DNA from: Sinorhizobium shofinae
GTDB lineage: Bacteria > Pseudomonadota > Alphaproteobacteria > Rhizobiales > Rhizobiaceae
DNA: 64,000 nucleotides
Assembly: GCA_001704765.1 (NCBI GenBank)
Contig: MBFK01000004.1
Location: forward strand, 148,510-212,509
Direction of reading: 5' to 3'
The notes beneath the pieces are model-generated. The model searched no databases, was not told the DNA's origin, and saw only the letters and a list, made by a program, of their open reading frames with translations. This document shows, piece after piece, positions 60,941-64,000 of this stretch. The stretch's first letter is position 1; each line of letters begins with the position of its first letter. The translations under genes were made by a program, and so were the position numbers.

Positions 60941-61927
60941 ATGGGACGGCTAAACGAACTTCGCCTGATTTCTCGCGTCGCTCAGATGTACCACATCGAG
61001 GGCAAACGGCAGGCGGAAATCGCCCAACATCTCCGTCTTTCGCAAGCGACGGTGTCGCGGATGCTCAAGCGCGCCGAAGCAGAGGATATTGTCCGCACAA
61101 CTGTCATCCCGCCCGTGGGCACCTATGCCGAGCTTGAAAGCGCACTCCGGGAGCGATTCAATCTTGCTGAAGCCGTCGTTGTCGACTGCTCCGAAGACCG
61201 CGACGGAGCGATCATGTCGCGTATCGGCGAGGCGGCCGCGCATCTTCTGGAAGTCACGCTTTCACAAGGCGAAATCATTGGAGTATCAAGCTGGAGCCAG
61301 ACCATCTTCAGAATGGTCGAAAACATTCATCCGCAGAAGAGCGCACAGGCGAAGTACGTTGTCCAAACCCTCGGCGGCATGGGCGACCCCTCCGTACAAA
61401 CTCACGCGACACAGCTCACGACACGGCTTGCGCGGCTTACCGGAGCCGAGCCGAAGCTCCTGCCGGTGCAAGGCGTAACCTCTTCGCGAGAGGCGAAACT
61501 GCTGATGCTTGCAGATCCATTTGTCCGAGAAACAATGGATCTCTTCGCCAGCATCACGCTGGCAATCGTCGGGATCGGAGCGGTCGAACCCTCCGAGTTG
61601 CTCGCCCGCTCAGGCAACATATTCTCGGCCAGAGAACTCGCTGATCTCGCCGAAGCCGGGGCGGTCGGCGACATCTCGCTTCGCTTCTTCAACAAAGAGG
61701 GCAAGGCCGTCAAAACGCCGCTCGACGAGCGCGTGATCGGCATCAATCTCGAAGAGCTCCAAAATGTGGATAGAGTGGTGGCGCTAGCCGGCGGCCAAAA
61801 GAAAACCGACGCGATCGCCGGCGCCCTGCGTACCGGCGTCATCGATATGATCATCACGGACCGATTCACCGCTGAACGGCTTACCGCCTCAGAAAGCTCC
61901 ACGGACGCTCGGGCGCTGGCAAACTGA
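60941..61927 (+). CDS. SorC/DeoR-family sugar-binding transcriptional regulator
   Basis: A 328-residue regulator. The N-terminal helix-turn-helix is IEGKRQAEIAQHLRLSQATV and SRMLKRAEAEDIV; the C-terminal domain resembles glucosamine-6-phosphate deaminase-like effector domains that bind phosphorylated sugars (VQTLGGMGDPSVQTHATQLT, VGIGAVEPSELLARSGNIFS). It is the last gene of the plus-strand operon, 21 bases after the kinase, and probably represses both divergent operons in the absence of a sugar phosphate. Confidence 0.92.
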   Translation: MGRLNELRLISRVAQMYHIEGKRQAEIAQHLRLSQATVSRMLKRAEAEDIVRTTVIPPVGTYAELESALRERFNLAEAVVVDCSEDRDGAIMSRIGEAAAHLLEVTLSQGEIIGVSSWSQTIFRMVENIHPQKSAQAKYVVQTLGGMGDPSVQTHATQLTTRLARLTGAEPKLLPVQGVTSSREAKLLMLADPFVRETMDLFASITLAIVGIGAVEPSELLARSGNIFSARELADLAEAGAVGDISLRFFNKEGKAVKTPLDERVIGINLEELQNVDRVVALAGGQKKTDAIAGALRTGVIDMIITDRFTAERLTASESSTDARALAN

Positions 61928-62342
61928 AATGTTGCGGCAGTCGAATCTGCAGGACGATTTAACCGCAGTCCAGCGCGTGACAACAGTCGCATCATGGAAG
62001 GTTAGCAGAAGGCCGTAACCCGTTGACAATGCGTGAATCTTTTCGTCCTCCACCTGCTAAAGACTCACCTATCACCACGCGCGTTCCTTCATCTGATGGT
62101 CACGGTTGCGCTTCTCTGCTGACCGAGCTTGAGGAGAATCCGAGCAGCTCTCCTGAAGGCGGGTCGCCGTCAACCGAGAACGTATCTTGCTTTACTGATA
62201 AGCTGCGAACCAGCCAGCGCGACTATGGGGTGACACTCGGCAGCCAGAACGATTGCGGTGGCGCATCGGCCCCTGTTTGGCGATACCGGCTGGCCGGCAA
62301 GGCGAAAGCCGAATTTACGCGGCATTCGGGATTGGGGAATCC
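61928..62342. other. Gap without a supportable gene
   Basis: About 415 bases between the SorC gene and the AraC gene. No similarity was recognised. Short frames overlap in both strands and none has a convincing start. The region may hold the AraC promoter. Confidence 0.4.
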
Positions 62343-63362
62343 ATGCCAGAAAATAGCACTCCACAATTCTCGTTTCGATATCGTGGTTCGTCCTTCGATA
62401 ACATGATCGAAACTCTCGGTGGCGCTTTCGGCGCATTCAGTGCCGAGCCAGTCGGGCAAACTCGCGATTTTCATTGGGGGATCGATCTTGCTGCGTGTGA
62501 CAACGCAGTTTTCGTCAGCGGTTATCACCAGGACGAGTTCCAGTTCAACATTGAGCCGACTGGTGACACAGCAGAGTATTTGTCGATTGTTTTGCCACGC
62601 AATGGCGGCATGGGGGTGACATATGGGTCCCGTACGGCCGAGGCCGGCCAGGGAAAGTTGCTGCTTTATAATAATTTCGAACCAGACAGCGTCATTATGC
62701 ATGGCCACTCAAATGTAATAGATGAATTACTGATTAATTGGTCCGTCATTCTGCAGACTGTCGGTCAAACTTTTGAGACGCCGCTGGACGGCTCTATAGA
62801 TCTGTTACCGGAGTTGGACCTGGCCACACCAGCTGGCCAGATAATCGGCAACCTGGCAGCAACGATGATGAACAGCATGCGCGACAATGGCCCGTTGCTG
62901 CATTCTCCGATAGCGATGGCGCATATTACGCAGGCGCTGGCCGATCTGGTGGTGCGCCTGGTTCCCCACCGCTTATCGCATTTACTGGACAAGAAGCCCT
63001 GCCTGATCGCCCCTCGGCATGTCCGTCGCGCGATCGAATTCATGCAGGCCAATATCAATCAGCCGATCACAATACCGATGGTAGCCGAAGCGGCTGGTGT
63101 GTCCATTCGAGCGCTCCAAACCGGCTTTCGTGCCTTTAGGGACACAACGCCTGTTGCTTATCTGATGACGCTTCGTTTGCGGGCAGCGCGGCAGGACCTG
63201 CTTGATCCCGGAAATAATCACGCTGTGAGCGAAATCTGCCTTAAATGGGGTTTTTTTCATTTCGGACGGTTTTCAGCGGCCTACAGAGCGGCCTACGGAG
63301 AAAACCCTTCGGACACAAGGAAGCGTGTGGACAGATATCATTACGGTGACCCGAAACGATAG
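62343..63362 (+). CDS. AraC-family transcriptional regulator
   Basis: A 339-residue regulator. The N-terminal half resembles the AraC-binding-like domain 2 (FHWGIDLAACDNAVFVSGYH), and the C-terminal half has the helix-turn-helix pair at about residues 235-325 (INQPITIPMVAEAAGVSIRA, AVSEICLKWGFFHFGRFSAA, YRAAYGENPSDTRKR). The ATG at 62343 is preceded by GGGGAA; an earlier in-frame start at 62253 has no support. Codon use looks a little more AT-rich than its neighbours, which could point to recent transfer. Its target is unknown; no divergent gene is present. Confidence 0.87.
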   Translation: MPENSTPQFSFRYRGSSFDNMIETLGGAFGAFSAEPVGQTRDFHWGIDLAACDNAVFVSGYHQDEFQFNIEPTGDTAEYLSIVLPRNGGMGVTYGSRTAEAGQGKLLLYNNFEPDSVIMHGHSNVIDELLINWSVILQTVGQTFETPLDGSIDLLPELDLATPAGQIIGNLAATMMNSMRDNGPLLHSPIAMAHITQALADLVVRLVPHRLSHLLDKKPCLIAPRHVRRAIEFMQANINQPITIPMVAEAAGVSIRALQTGFRAFRDTTPVAYLMTLRLRAARQDLLDPGNNHAVSEICLKWGFFHFGRFSAAYRAAYGENPSDTRKRVDRYHYGDPKR

Positions 63363-64000
63363 GGCACCTGCTCTGGCGTAGGTTCCCTGTCACTCGGCAC
63401 GGCTGGACGCCAACCGAATGGCATCCGGATTAGGTCGACATCATCGGCAATGTTGGGTTTTCTCTTCGATTTTACTGTGCCTTGCATGCTTTTGTGCGAC
63501 CATCGGAGGTTCATTAGTTATTGCATCGTGGCACGAAGGTTTCCTGGCGGCGGGACGAAACATACCGAGCCGGAGGTATACGAAGTGCTCTTATCTGCCG
63601 CGACATGCGGCTGGAGCCCTTCCTGCTCCTGATGTCGAATGCTGAGCGTGGCGACATTCAGTGACAATGATTTCGCAACAGCAATTATGCCTCGCCCTTA
63701 GAACTCGTTCCGGTAAATCGAATTGGCTTGCAAGGTAGCAGGCCGCAGTGGGAAGACCCATTCTCCTCTTCGAGCAGAATGGGTTCTCGACGCAGGAGGC
63801 TCCCATCGCGCTCACCCTTGATGCTGTCGTATTGCTGATCCTGGCGCTGGACTGTGGGTGGCAATGATATTCGCGGACACCATTTTAAGGTGTATCGGAA
63901 CTTCGCTTCAGGTACTAGCAGATCGTGTCCCGTCAGGTGGTGTAGGTCCTGAGGATTAGGGGGCCATCAGTGTTTTTCCGGCAGGGTCGGGTTGTTCAAG
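63363..64000. other. Unassigned 3' region of the window
   Basis: About 640 bases with no gene that can be supported. A short frame ending near 63867 encodes a hydrophobic stretch (ALTLDAVVLLILALDCGWQ) without a recognised family or start. The region could be intergenic DNA or the worn remains of a gene. Confidence 0.4.

Noticed and set aside
63591..63870. Short frames near the right edge as a membrane protein gene
   Set aside because: One hydrophobic stretch only, no start signal, no recognised family.

Overview
The window looks like part of a multireplicon alphaproteobacterial genome, most likely Sinorhizobium/Ensifer or a close Rhizobiales relative. The grounds are high GC, a DUF982 protein, a ROSE-type RNA thermometer before a small heat-shock gene, a cytochrome-c-fused PuuD urate hydroxylase, kdp genes with rhizobial-style microproteins, and many ABC transporters with local regulators. 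No rRNA, tRNA, CRISPR array or intact insertion sequence was seen. Species and replicon cannot be fixed from the sequence alone.

Layout. 1-0.95 kb: 3' end of a penicillin-binding protein 1C gene and a DUF982 gene. 1-4.75 kb: a heat-shock island with two Hsp20 genes (the first behind an RpoH-like promoter and a ROSE thermometer) and groES-groEL behind a perfect CIRCE operator. 4.8-18.04 kb: a purine-catabolism region that can take guanine to allantoate: guaD, puuD, a LysR regulator, xdhABC, uraH, a fused puuE-uraD and an NCS2 purine permease. A quinone-reductase/HxlR pair sits inside it. 18.4-25.5 kb: a Liv-type ABC transporter followed by pobA and its AraC-type regulator, suggesting aromatic-acid uptake and 4-hydroxybenzoate oxidation.

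25.5-40.0 kb is a patchwork of intact genes (an RraA/HMG-aldolase-like gene, katG, a GntR regulator, a tctC-like binding protein, ttuC, a peroxiredoxin) mixed with broken ones: a frameshifted SDR, a frameshifted and truncated LysR gene joined to a kef remnant, a ttuD remnant fused in frame to a tctA remnant, a frameshifted Rieske oxidoreductase, a CoA-transferase stub, a frameshifted gcdH and a 5'-truncated LysR gene. Several breaks are single-base indels, so sequencing error must be excluded, but the truncations and fusions cannot be explained that way.

40-50 kb: panD, a DCC-family protein, then the whole potassium system: two microproteins, kdpA, a 57-residue membrane protein, kdpB, kdpC, kdpD, kdpE and a PTS IIA-like protein. 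50.4-52 kb: an SRPBCC protein and ribB with an FMN riboswitch. 52-62 kb: a carbohydrate locus with two SDR dehydrogenases, an Rbs-type ABC transporter, a two-subunit transketolase, an FGGY kinase and a SorC regulator; its substrate is unknown and it is the best candidate for an uncharacterised pathway. 62.3-63.4 kb: an AraC-type regulator, then about 640 bases with no supportable gene.

Most striking non-coding observation: a 16-base identical core with a G-run and further similarity on one side lies at two purine-gene promoters (uraH/puuE and upstream of the NCS2 permease). Each copy is enclosed by short inverted arms of different sequence, which could mean a shared operator or a structured RNA.
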